A DNA stretch of 64,000 nt from Paramacrobiotus metropolitanus (Eukaryota > Tardigrada > Eutardigrada > Parachela > Macrobiotidae), in the NCBI RefSeq assembly GCF_019649055.1, contig NW_026570448.1:1-64000 (forward strand), in the 5' to 3' direction. Positions 46,176 to 59,285 of the stretch are shown one piece after another. The position numbers were made by a program, and so were the translations under genes. The notes beneath the pieces were generated by a model, which ran no database searches, was not told the DNA's origin, and saw only the letters and a list, made by a program, of their open reading frames with translations. Positions within the stretch are counted from its first letter, which is position 1, and every line of letters begins with the position of its first letter.

Positions 46176-49100
46176 TCAGCCGGTCGACGGGGCCGGTGAA
46201 GGTCTGTACGGCGTTGAAGCGGATGTTTCCGCCGTGGGTGAGCGAGGGGAACGGGGGATTTTTCAGCAACCAGTTGACGCCGTGATTCCCGTGACTGCCG
46301 CTGTTAGTGACCGCCTCCTGCACGCAGGTGACCACGGCGCAGTACGGCACGCGCTGCGTCACCTTGTTCATGTCGAATTGGTTGCGCGGCGCCCCGCCCA
46401 CCAGCTGCCGGGTACATGTATCCAGGCTGGACGCATGCGCCACAAACAAGAGATTCCCGCCTACAAACACCACCAAATATTTCCAATTTAAAACATTTTA
46501 TTATACGGTTTTAACATGCAGTTATTACTTCATTAAATTTTACTATACATTTCTTAGGTCAATGTTTTAAAATACAATTAAAAAATTTAAACAAATATGC
46601 CGATATGGTAGTATGTTCAGAGATGGTAGTATAGTGGCTCTAGCAAGCGAAAGTATCGCACAAGCGCTGTTCAGCGTAACACCCTACTACTTGAATGATC
46701 ATAGCTGACATGGCTCATCACATATAAATTGTTTATCATCTTTTTTTTATTTTTTATTTATTATTATTAATAAATTAAGTTTTTTTAATTTTTAATCAAT
46801 GTTGCTACATTATTCCATAATAAATCGGCAATAAAGGCAGCTTCCATTAAAATCTATGCAAACATATAGAAAAACACCATCCAGTACATGAAATACGGAA
46901 TTTTATCCACAGTCACCAGGTAAGAGCGGATAAATTAATTTTTCCCGGAAATCCTTGACAAAAATCCCGGTATAATTTCTCACAAATTTATTTCCGGCCC
47001 CAGCGTCACTCACCTTCATGCCCACAGGCTTCCAGGGCCCGTTTCACCACGAGGCCGTTGCGCATGTAATATTCTTCCGTGGTCTCCTCGTAGTTGAGCT
47101 GTTTGACCTCGAAGACCGGCCGGTAGTCGAGGTCCACCGGGATGCCGAAGGCGTGCAGTTCCGCCGCCGTCAGCCACTCCGGATGACCTTCCTTCACCCA
47201 ACCCAACCATTCGTACAGTCCCGGTTCGACACATAATTTAATGGGCCGCCGTTCCGGACAGGAGACCGCTGTCAACCGGATACACGTGACATATTATCCT
47301 TTAATTTCTGACTAATTTCTTACGTTAATAATTGTAGAAATGCCGGTAAAAGTGATAGGGAGTTTGCGTCGTAAAATATCCTTTAATTTTCCTGATTTCT
47401 TAACAATCTAGCGGTTATATAAATTATAAATGCCGGTAAAAAATAAAATTACAAATGCATGGAATCATTTTTCGTACAATAATTTAATGGTCTTTAACAA
47501 TCATATTACTAGATAATTCCTTATAACTAACAATTCAGCGAATATAACTGCCGAGAAAATTTACAGCAGCGTTAGTAAGAAGACAAATTAGACGATTTCT
47601 TCTATAATTCCGAATAAATACAATAACTGGTGGTGCAGAGTAGCAAAAAGTTCAATCCATAACTTATTTACACGAGTTTTTTATGCATTTCGTCACCGTT
47701 TGTCAGTGGCACATCTAGACGGCAACCGCTGCACTACGAAAGCTGATTGTGACAATAAGTATTGCAGGTAATCACGTACAAACATGAGGTACGACCAAAC
47801 AAATCAAATGAAATTAAACTAAACATCTTTATTCAAACGGTTAACATGTATTACTACACAAGTTTTATTTCCGTTTAGTTGTTTCATTTTTTAATTTTAT
47901 TTTAAAAATTTTAAAACTATAATTTGATATTTAATTACAAATGAGGTGGTAAAAGCAGTTCACAATCCAAACGAACTCGATAACACAGCGCAGTCATACA
48001 GATATAATACGTTACCCACAATGTACTTAATTTAATATTGGAAGAAGAAATGTATTTCAATGATATTAAATTCACCATCTGCAAAGAACCGGCGCATGAA
48101 TGACTTACACTCCAGCACGGCGGTGGCGGTCTGGACGGAGCGGAGGGCGGGGGAGACGAAGATGCGGCCGAAGCTGATGCCGGCGTCCTTCATGGCCTTG
48201 CCGGTGATCTGCGCCTGCAGCAGTCCGATGGCCGTCAGTGGCGGATCGCGGATGTACGCCTGACTGCCGGTGCGCCGCTTCGGCACCGCTTTCGGCATGT
48301 TGAGGTCCACCCGCGAGAAATTCCCTACAGCATTCGCATAATCGTGATCAGTCTAACGAATTCGTTTAAGCAAACCATCTGAGCGCTGTCTATGATAAAC
48401 TTATAAGGTCATATTTCGAGCGCCTGCCCATAACCGTAATTTGGAAATCAAAGCCAAGGGAAAACAAATTACTGATTCACATTTACAAGTATGTTTCTTG
48501 CGGTGAAATGCGTAAATAATTTTGTCGCCAGAGCCTACGGCCCTACTGCACAGGTTGAGACGCAGCTAGCGTAGTGCAGTGGCACGGTAACGAGCTTTGC
48601 GCAAACCGAAAAACGGCCGTTAGTAAACTGTAAAGCAATACGAGTCAAATCATAAACTTCAAAAACTATTTCAAAAATTTACTTTTCCTCTACGATTTAA
48701 AAAAATATATTCATCATCGTGTACAAAAAATTTTTATGCTGCATTTATTTTCCATTTTATTTTGCCGAATTTATTTAGAAGTATATTCAAAACCGATTAC
48801 TGATGCTACACACGCAGTGACGCACAGGATTAATAGTAACAAGTACTTACTATAGTGTGAGAAGGACTGGTAACCAACCGTTTGACGTCATCACTCTCGC
48901 ATACACGGGAGGGCGGCTGCCATGGTGACAGATGCGCGTTTTTCACAGTTTTCTCAGCAGATTTCTCTTCTCTTCTATTTCTACCCCCCGAAACTGGGAT
49001 TTCTATATTCACTATGATCTGTTAAAATCTTAGAAAGCTTTTTATGAGAACGACATGTCAGAATATCTCTTAAAAGGTACAACAAAGTCTCTGGGACTAT

Positions 49101-52100
49101 GGAAAGCATTAACACAGCACTGCTTTCTGTATGCGAAGTGATGACGTAGTCGACCGTTGCGCAGTCCGTTCCCAGTTCTTCTAACTATAGTAAGTTCTTG
49201 ATAGTAACTAACGTAGTGCACCGGCAATGGCACGAAAACGCCAAATCCTGATTAGTGCATAATATCAAACACAACCGCCTTCAGTGGTAAAAATTATTTC
49301 CCAAATATTTTTTCCCCGGCTATTTAATCAGGTTATATCTGTATCATGGCATAAATAAACGAGTTATTATTGTATTTATTTTTAATTTTATAAAGTTTCT
49401 TAAATACACATTATTTTATTACAATATTTTATATATTGCCAACATAGTATTCCCCAATTTGACCGCAACCTGTCCCTGTTCTTCCCCGAATCCACCGACT
49501 TCCGGTGGACGCATCAACAACGCACCGCATCGCCGAACAGTCACATCAATAACTCTGCACAGTCAGCGTAAAACGGGATCAAGAGCAACGATTTATGCCC
49601 CCAACCAGAACCGCAACGCAGCCCACCGCAACCGGGGTTGATCGTGGACTTGATGAGGTGCTAATCTCCCTCTCTCTCTACCGTTATATTCGCCGGCGCT
49701 GATCAATAATCCAACGCCGGCCACAATCACATTTTTCCCCCGCACATACAGGAAAATATGCCGGGGAAAATATGGCAATTCAATGGCCGCGCGGTTTTTA
49801 ATATGCTGGCCCGAGTGTTTTTATGTCCTTTTGAAAACCGGCTTCCGCTGGGACACTGGCTGTCCGTGCCGCGTGCTGTGCTGCGGCCCCCGCATGACAA
49901 AAGCGACGCGCTGCGTTAATCAATAATATTTTCCTTTCCTTCGTCCGCTTCAGGAAATTTTTTCATTATTACGTCGATTCAATGGCGCCAAAGGTGCGTT
50001 TTTAATCCCGTTAACAAGGTGAAAATAAAATTTTACTGATATTATTCAGTATTTCTTCGTCGCGTTGGTCTGGTTATCACGTATTTATTTTTTTCTGGCA
50101 TAATTTTTCCAGTGATCCAGTTCGCAAAGCAAATAAATTCCAATTTTTCCAGGAAAATCATAAAAATGAAAAGAAATGTTTTTCTTATTTTTTTCAGAAT
50201 GTCATACACCATACGAGGGGGACAATTTTTGGAGCATTTTTAAAAAGTTTCAATTAAGTGAAATAACTAATTTTAATTAAATTAAAATTTTAGAAAATCT
50301 TCAAAAAATGATCCTCGCGGCAGTTACTAAAATCGAAAATCTGGCTGTCACTTATGACTTATATTACTACTGTAACGTCCGCTGGCATTTCAATTTTTAA
50401 CCCGTAGATCGTCTGCGCCACTGTACTACGATAAACACTGTAATGTTCACAGTTCGTGCAGCATGCGATGCTCCTAGTAATCTTTGCCGGCGCTTTTACT
50501 CCGTTTTTTTTCTACGCGGAATATTCAGTTTTTATTAAATCTTAAACAAATCGCAACGACAAATTTTCACTGCAGACTCTACACTATAAAATTATACAGT
50601 ATGCAGCTACTGGTACAAAAATTCAAATCATGGGATCAAAAATTGTAGAAATAACTGTGAGAAAATTTTTCGCCGTACCGTCGGTATCGAAGCACTTTTT
50701 GATCCAGTCCCAGCCGAAGACAAAATCCATCCGCTCCCCGTGGCGCATGACGTACACCGTGCAGTGACTGTCCGCGTTGCTGCGCCGGCGTCGCGGAGTC
50801 GCTGTTTCCATCGTCAGCCGGCTCAAAGAGGTCCCCACACCCCGCACGCCGCCTCCGCCGCTGCTGCTGCCGTTCGCCACGGATAACCAGCGTTTCCGCT
50901 GCGCAGGAGGGTAATGCATCATCTACCACACAACACACAAGCATACCTATTCATACCACGATATTAATCACGAAGAAAATTTAATAAATAATTCAAACAA
51001 AAATCAACACAGCGCTGTGCATTTTTGATACCAGAATCGCATAAAACGGAAAATTTTGACGGTTTAACAATACGACGAGTACCGTCAAGAAAAAACGGCA
51101 GAGCCACATTGATGCACGTAATATTACTGGCATCAGCTAACGTAGTGCAGTGTCACATTTACATCGAAAACCATGATCGCATGCGATAGTGTTGGACATA
51201 TGGAAAGTAGATAGATCTCGAAAATAAGATTTCAACATTTTTTTCCTTTTCGTGTATTTTTCTTTACTCATGTATGCATAATTTTATATATATAATATAT
51301 ACGAAAACTGAAATACGAATAACCAGAATTTAATGAAAATTACCAGAATAATACAGAAATCATCAACAATAAACAATAAACACCAAAAATTTATACACAG
51401 AAAAACTATATAAAATAGAAGAAATACATACCCCATCGAACCAGCAGAAAATCATGAATAAATATACAAATAAATAAGCACATATATTTTTTTGCATTTT
51501 GACAAACATACCTTTTTCAGTTATTCTTTCGGTTAAAATCTTTTCTTTTTTCTCCGAACTGACGATTTATATTTAAAACATAAATCGCCACTTTGGAGAA
51601 AAAAAAACGATTTTAATCGAAAGAAAAAGCTGAAAAAGGCAGTAGAAAAGGGATTTTTACACCTCAATTGTGCGTAACAAAAGTTCGCTAACAGAAATTA
51701 CAAAATTCAAAACCAAAAACCTCTGTAAATCGCAAAATACTACAAATTTAGCGGTTACATTAACAGAAAAACACATGGTCGTCATCGAAAATATCAGCTG
51801 TATAAACGTCTAGCATAAATTACGCACACAGCACCTGTCCGTTGAACAAAAAATGCGGTCGCCAAAATCGCCAAAAAATGCGGACGGAAAATATGAAAAA
51901 ATCATGGCGATTCGTACCTCAATATTGCTGACCATGTCCTCCTCGTCCAGTTGTCCGCGTGTATTGTAGGGGATACTCCCGTGCAGAATCCACACGTCGG
52001 AGTCGAAGCACTTGTGCAGATGCGACAGCGGCGCCCGCCCCGAGAGCCCGCTGGCCCAGCTGTGACCGTACACGTAACCGGTCGGGGAGCCGTGCGTTTC

Positions 52101-55100
52101 GTTCTCCTTGGGCGAGACGTACAGGTAATCGCCGCTGGCAAAGTGCAGTAGATCGTCCACTTCGGGATTATTGTGCCATTCACCGGCCATCTCGTACACC
52201 TACCCCGACATCACGCTGTACTCATCGTAGATTTTGTTCTTATTTATTTTTTTATTTATCCATCTATTTCTTTACCGATATGCGTTACTGTGGTGTCTGT
52301 GCAGATTCGACAGCCGCGCGGGTATAAAATAATGCAGCGCCTTTTTCAAACAACCCATGACCCATGTAAAATAACAGAGACTTCCAGGAATTTCCCACTG
52401 TTCCACGTTATACACTATAATTTTACAAAAATATATTATTTTGAAAGTTTTATTTACACATCCGTGTGAAACGTCTCAATGCAGCAGCTTACGTCACCAA
52501 CTCACTGGGAATGCCAGCCATGACTCTACGAACTCATATTTCACATAAAGACTGATAGACTACAACGTCAGATCCACACGACTTACCAGACAGCGAAATT
52601 CAATTTATTTATCAATTAAAACTATTTTCATCTGGTAAGGATGAACATACGCTCAGAAAACCAATGTCGTGAATTTTGTACAAAAATGCTCGGTGCAAAA
52701 ATCCATCGGCGTAAACTGTGCCTAGAACTATAAAAAATTAAAATGGTTTCCGTGGAAATTTCCCGCAAAATTCTCAATATCAGTGAAACAAAATAATTCT
52801 CTACTAAATTAAAAATACAACGAAAAATTCAAGCAACCGGAAGCCAGTTTTTGGTGTAGATTTAAATCCCGCCACATGCCGCGCATGGAATTTCTTCCCA
52901 CAGTAAATCCGGGGATGCGGCGTCTTCCCCGCAAACGACCCGGCAATTAAACGGGATTACACGGAGCGGGAGAGAGAGAGGAGGACAGCCGGTTTGCTAA
53001 TTTGCAATGCGTTTTAAAACAGCCATTTCCATTTGAAAAATGGACGGGCGCGCGATTGTATCGCTCTGTTTCACCGCGCGACAGGGAAGATGCCGGGCAT
53101 TTTACGGCTACAAATGGGATACTTTGTAGCCAACTGTATCCCGGGAATCATACACAGAGCCTACTCTTCGCAGCGGTATCGATTAATCGATGCCGGGATG
53201 CAGCGGACAGGCCAACCAAAGAACAACGGAAACAGTCAGAAACAAATCGGAATTAATGCTATGCTAAACACCATCACAGTTCAATGCCCATCACACCCCA
53301 ACGAGCAAACGCAATACAAACAAGAACCGCTGGAAAAAAATACGTCTTCAACTACTCATCATGCACTTCGAAAACTTCACTCTCAAAATTTACTACCGAG
53401 TTATAGCCGTAAAAATTATCCAACTGAAAAATGCAAAGATAATTTTTTTACAAAAAAAATAATAATCTAAATTCGTTATAATAATACCCATATTACACTA
53501 ATAATAGAATAATAATAATATTAAAATAATTTGAAAATAATACGAGGTAAAATAATTCAAGCGGCTACAATTGCAAATTAGCATAAAATAAAATGTATAG
53601 AAGTCGCTAAAAATAGGTACTTAACTTCTGATGACGCACGTCGAACATGTAATGCCAAAATTAACACCAGATTACGAACGAAAGGCTTGGTGTTCAGCTT
53701 TGTGTGTGGCTGTAGTGGATGAGCTTTCGTAGTACAAGGGCTGACCATGGCTCAGGACGTGGATCCTAATTTGTCTCGGCTGACGCTCGAATACGCTGTA
53801 ATGTTAATTCTCAGTGTCTCACTGCGTAATTTAAAATCTCTTCGAGAAATTAGCCAAAGTTTTGTTCGCTAATGAGTTGAATATTTTTCGAAAAAATTTA
53901 CAGGTTGGAAACAAATCAAAATTCTGTTATATCTCTATCTTTACGAAGCTACAACTACGCAATAAGGCGCAATTACTCTAATAAAAATCATAAATAAAAA
54001 AAATTAAAAATAATAAATCAAAAGTTATGATAAACAAAAATTCACAAAACACTAATAAGACGAATAAAATTACAAATAAGATTATTTTCGATTTTCTTGT
54101 GAATAAATCCTTTAAGCAAACAGAACTGCATCGCAAAAAAATATATCCATCAGCCGAAAAAAGCTGTTACGAAATGTATTACGCGATAACGAATCTCCCG
54201 GTAATTTCAAAAGGCATTAAAATATTCACAAAACGCAAACGCTGCAATTCGCTCGCTCATAATTTATTTCCATTTTCCGCCAACACAACCACATCATCGG
54301 CACACACCCCCGCGCCCTCATCGGCCGGCCGCACACACACCATCCATTGACATTTCTAATTAACCTGCGCGTGTATCGCTGCAGTCAGCGCATGGACTGT
54401 ACTGCATATCGCATGAGGATGATACCTATGTGTACCTCGTGCGTATTGAAGCGGGGATCGCGGGAGTAGAGACGGAAGTGCCAGTGGCAGGGCGCCTTGA
54501 GATCAATGCGCTTGGCCAGGTTCAGCACGGCATCGTAGTCCCCCGGCGCGAACTGGTAGGCCAGGGTCAGGTGGAAGGCCTTCTTGCTCGTCTGCCCGAT
54601 ATCCTGATCTATCAGCCCAAAATGTATCACTTAGTCGCGGGGATTTTTAACCAGTGCAATAGCTTATTGATCATACTGCGGTTTATTGAGCGCGTGTGCG
54701 GAAATAAATACTATCCAAAGCAAATAAAAATTCAACACTGTTTTCCATTACATAAAAACGCAATTAAACATTTTAAAAAGATTTTGTTGTTGGAACTAGC
54801 TCTGTTTTCTTACAAAATTCGCTCAATGTGACTGGCTTCAAGTGGATTGTGCTAATAAAGAGAGAGATTAAATATTACGCAGACCATAAATGAAACAAAA
54901 CTGTTCGGTACATAAATAAAAATACAGTTTAGTAAAACAAAACTCAGCAAATGCAAAGTAAAATTCTGTGCGGCAGATTAATAGTTAGGTAAAGAAAAAA
55001 TTAATAATATCTAGGAAATAAATACAAAAGATAAATACTGCTCTCTCAGTGCTTAAATAAAAAAAACTGATACTGCTGGATAAATAAACAAAATACTAAG

Positions 55101-58100
55101 CAGTGCAAAAAATAAAAACTGAATACTGCCCAGTCAGGAAAAAATTACCAAGATTCTACAGTGCCGGAGGAACTACCAGTAATTTGATTTACGAAAATTT
55201 CATTACGACTTGGCTTTTATTCAATTACTATATTGATTTTCTGGGGTTAAGTACGGTTATTAATTGAAGCACATGGAAACCTTTTTTTTGCCCAGGTAAC
55301 ATAGAATAATTGCACCAGTTTCTTTAAAAATTTAATTTTTAATTAATGGGATCGGAAAATTACACTCAGAGATACAATTACAAATTAATCTGCCATAAAA
55401 TGAATACTCGTAAAAGCGAAGCTTCCAAAAAGCATTTCGCAAACAGGCTTTTCCAGAAAAAAGCAAAGAAAAATCAGTAAAACAAATATAACAAAAATTC
55501 TAAATAAAATTCTTATTAAAACGATAAAAAAATATAAAAAAAAATTAACTGTCTTAAATTACTGTATGTAAAACCATTTAAGAAATATCACAAAATGCCG
55601 GTTTTCTAATTTGTATCACTAATCGCCATTATGACGTCTTTGTGTTGGCATGATAAAGGTCAAAAATCACGATTTGCGTATTTACCATTTTCCAATTTTC
55701 CGCCTCTGTAATTTTTCACGCCATTATATCAGAAACACGCATTATCAGAGAAAATAACCGTTTTTAAATCGCTAATGAATATTTATCGTAAACACATAGG
55801 GCAATACCGATGCGCGTCACGCCATGGTAATTAATATTTACCGCTGGTGCTCTGTAATTCCTGAATGAGACACTGCGAGTATTCCTTGAGAATCCGCTCC
55901 GACTGATTATCCAGGAATAATCCGATGAAGTTCTCCGATGCGTATCGATCCAGAATTAATTTATCCGGTAATCGATCGGCGATGCGCTGGTAGGCGCTGC
56001 GCATGTGCTTGAGAATCACGGGGATCTGGCTGTCATCGGCCTGTGTGGAATGTGTAATGTGTAATCAGCAATAACAGCACAACTGTCAGCAAATCACCAC
56101 TTATTATGCTCCAACAAATTGGCCCATCCCCCACCAGACAAATACACACGGATTTACGCAACTAATAAAATAAAACATTATCACTGTTCAATATTATTAT
56201 GAAAAGATTTCGCCGGAATAAAATTACTGCACAATATTTCCGAATAAACTTTCATTCTCGCCTAACTCACCAGAGAAAATAAAAACCTTGAAATTTCCTT
56301 AAATAAATTAAAGTGATCGACATAATAAACCCGAAATAAATTTTCCATATTCCATATATTTTAAAACATTCAAAAAGTTGTGAATTTAAGTAATCGCTGC
56401 GAACGAGAAGAATGAAAATTGTCTATTAATTTTAGCCAACTTAAAGAGATTCTCCGAATGCAGTGAAAATGTAGTGCAGTGACATGTGCTTTCATAGTCT
56501 GGACGGAAAATACACGTGTAATACTCGTATCCAACAAAACTAAATGCATCATTTCGCAATATTCGAACTTACTTTTGTTAATTCTATCAATTTTTGCGTT
56601 CCTCTAAACTATTAAATTTGTACTATACTGCATGTACGAGTATCACTTATATTTATCGTTATCAAAACTTATTTTAAAACTTAACGCGCACATTTTTTGC
56701 TCTACTTCAAGGGAAAATGTGTAACGCCGTATTTTTTAAAGGAATTTGTTTATTTTGCGTATTTGTTGCACATTTGCGCGTGAAGCACAGCATAAAATGA
56801 GCGCGTTACGGTTAATTTTTAAAATGACATCTTTAAATAAAAAAAATAAATTCCTTATTTTTTAAAGGAATTTTTGGTTTATTTTGCTTATTTATTGTTT
56901 CATGCGTTATCCGTGAGATAAGCCAAAAATTAAAATTAAAGAAAAACCAAAGAAAAATATCAGCACATAAATACGGCATTCTAACAGTATTTTCGGAAGT
57001 TCTTAATTATTTTCAATTTCGCCGCACCTTAAAACCGTGGCACATGGTGATGTGGCTCAAATGCAAATGAGCCCCGTTGAGTCCGCACTGCTGTGCCGTC
57101 CGCTCCAGGAAGGTGTGGATGTGCTCGAGAAGTGGTCCGGATGGGCATAAATACACAAGATACTCGCGCTGCTCTTTCTTATTCAAATACGGATTGTCTT
57201 TATGCGCCAGAATCCAGTTAACCGCCGCCGCCACTCCGATATCACCGGTCCACGCGATGGCTTTCTCCCTGTTTTAACACCACCACGACACTGACGAGCA
57301 GGAAAGAGAGATGAGCAAAAAAATGTGTACAATCAGCAACCTCAAATATTCCGCCTATGTCTGTGTCAACAATAAACCGATACCTGAAACTTCAATGAGG
57401 AAAAAAATAAATACTGACACACACCAGAAAATAAAAAAAAAGCCCTGCGGAAAAAATCGCCGAGTTCTCTTGCAGTGCGATGCAAGTACTCGGAATACCA
57501 AATATTTTAAAAACCAAAAAAATAAATATAAATATTTATTATATTATACAGAACAGGGATTTCCGCTTTTCGCCACAGTGAAGTTCCAAACATATTCCGA
57601 TTTGCTAATTCAGTTTCTATTTATTAAGGAGAAAATCTGCTTTGCCTCATTTTACATCTATTATGATTCATTTTTTTCGGTTTCCACAAATTTAGCAAAA
57701 TTAATTTTATAAATCAATTTCAGTATCACGCACGAAAATTATTATCAGCGAACCTGGCTGCAAGATTTTATTTTAGTTTTAATTTACTTAAACAATTTAG
57801 AATTTAATCTGATTTTAAATAAAATTAACTTTTTTTCCAAACTGCGATTAATCAGAAAGCAGCGCGCTACTTCGGAATACGAAATTAAATTCTGAAAAAA
57901 ATAAATAAAAATTTCAGGAAATTCTCAAAAACCTGCCACACAGTATCCCGCTCGCAAATTTTGGTGGAAAAAACGTCATACAAATTCAGCACAATTTACG
58001 CTACAGAAAACAAGCAGAAAAAACGGCACATACGCTCGGTCTTTGGGGAATCCCATGCGGACGAGCGCCTCGAGATCCCGTGAGGCCTGCGTACTGTGGG

Positions 58101-58320
58101 AGAAGAGGGAGGTGCTGGTGGAGGATGTGGAGGTGGCGTCGTGCTCATTATTGCTGACATTGGCATTAACCGCGTGATTAGCATTGTGCACGGACGACCG
58201 CTGCGGATGCGGATGATGCGTCGACGAAGCGGCCGCATAGTGTGCACCGCTCGGCGGATGTTTACCCGATTTTCCCTTGTTGGCCGAGGCACTCGGGCTG
58301 GAGTGGAAGTGGTTGTTCAT
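46159..58320 (-). CDS. UBASH3-like: UBASH3/Sts-like protein (UBA, 2H phosphoesterase, SH3, histidine phosphatase), 9 exons, 732 aa
   Basis: Exons (minus): 58034-58320, 57028-57268, 55842-56040, 54436-54608, 51918-52199, 50679-50922, 48109-48324, 47014-47268 and 46159-46460. Every phase agrees. A TGA lies in frame upstream of the ATG at 58320. Domains in order: Ser/His-rich N-terminus; UBA (about 78-120, LEALVRMGFPKDRAEKAIAW); 2H phosphoesterase with both HxT motifs (HIT 168-170, HLT 255-257); SH3 (about 300-360); histidine phosphatase with RHGER (454-458) and the second catalytic-region His (VAHASS, His641). All catalytic histidines are kept. Relatives bind ubiquitylated proteins and dephosphorylate tyrosine kinases of the Syk/ZAP-70 type in the cytoplasm; the invertebrate substrate is unknown. 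Introns carry many A-box-like repeats. Confidence 0.92.
51511..51639. repeat. About 58-bp imperfect inverted repeat (long hairpin) in UBASH3-like intron 5
   Basis: CCTTTTTCAGTTATTCTTTC at 51,511 is mirrored by GAAAGAAAAAGCTGAAAAAGG ending at 51,639. Pairing continues through TTAAAATC, TTTTCTCC and GATTTAT arms to a tiny loop near 51,575. It resembles a foldback MITE; a small-RNA precursor hairpin is possible. Confidence 0.7.
52986..53470 (+). other. Intronic ORF (145 codons), probably chance
   Basis: An open frame at 53033-53470 in intron 4 of the UBASH3-like gene, opposite strand. Lys/Asn/Gln-rich, with no domain or signal. Retained only as a note. Confidence 0.12.
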
Positions 58321-59285
58321 TGGATCACACACAGGCAGAAATCACCAGAATAAATCCGCAGATTCAATTACTAATTAGGGGCATCTTCACGGCTTCAGGT
58401 TGATCAGATACGGAGGCATGATTACGTGATGACAAGGCAGGCAGTATGTATATATTCGTGTTGTAACGTGCATGGCAGCATGCTTGGTGCGTCAACAGTC
58501 TTCAATGAAAAGCGGATTATGATCTATCTATCCATTTCGCGGTTACTCGCTCTCTCTCGCTTTGTCTGTCTGCCTGCGCGGTTTAAAGACGGACTGGCAT
58601 TAAAAATGCACAATCTGTGAAACGCACACACTTTACGGCGTTTACGCCAACTCGGCATTTGGGCCGGCTTTATCGAACGGCAGCGGCACTGAACGGCTTC
58701 GCATCGTCGGCAGAGACGCTGGCCAGGCAGACTCGTGCCGGGCCCGGTGGCGATGAATGGGCCGTTGAGAGTGCAGGCCGGATGTAATCAACTGTGGTGA
58801 GCAGGTGGAATCAACTCGGTGGCACAATAAAGCACGACGTAACCCGCGTCTTGGGGGTTGAGCGTAATCCACCGATTTCATACCGCCACTACCGTCTTGA
58901 AGCATTGCGGGAAATACTGTAATAATTGCGTAGCGTCCTACCGCCTATGCGGTCGTCTGCGTTTGCTGGTTTTCGTCAGTAATTCAACTCAAAATCAGCT
59001 GCACAAAAAGCATGTTTGATCCCATGCAAAGTGCAAACTCAAGCAGACAGCGAGAACGTTTTACTGTTAATTACTACTGTATAGTTCCACTTACAAAAAA
59101 AGATACTGCAGTTACATATGTATCTATCTGTACAGTCTGTACCATGTACGCCTTTAGTTCACCGTTTTCTCGTTCAGCGTTTCGTATGTTTTTTAACAAC
59201 GAGCAGATCGTGCAGCTATATCATACAAATAATTCTCGGCTGCAGACGAGAGACAGGAGCATGAAAACGTTGGGCGAACAGACGG
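58321..59285. other. Upstream region of the UBASH3-like gene
   Basis: Should contain its promoter and 5' UTR. A minus-strand 87-codon ORF at 58642-58905 is GC-rich and could be a leader exon or chance. No TATA box was recognised. Confidence 0.3.

Larger units (their letters stand above)
40608..56483. repeat. Dispersed tRNA-like A-box motif (probable SINE relics), 11 copies plus one at 29.95 kb
   Basis: Core CGTAGTGCAGTGGCAC with variants. Plus strand: 40,610; 46,625; 48,571; 49,211; 51,141; 53,728; 56,471; also 29,947. Minus strand: 42,363; 44,931; 47,725; 50,415. Several share a longer start, CAGCT(A/T)(T/A)nCGTAGTGCAGTGG. TAGTGCAGTGG fits the Pol III A-box consensus TRGYNNARNNG. CTTTCGTAGTGCAGCGGTT (47.7 kb) looks like the 5' part of a valine-type tRNA. 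B-box-like words downstream are weak. Most copies are in introns of the UBASH3-like gene. Confidence 0.6.

Noticed and set aside
54027-54350. 107-codon plus-strand ORF
   Set aside because: Asn/Lys/Thr-rich intronic sequence without a recognisable feature.
57311-57712. 133-codon plus-strand ORF upstream of UBASH3-like exon 2
   Set aside because: Lys/Asn/Phe-rich, AT-driven composition inside an intron, no domain.
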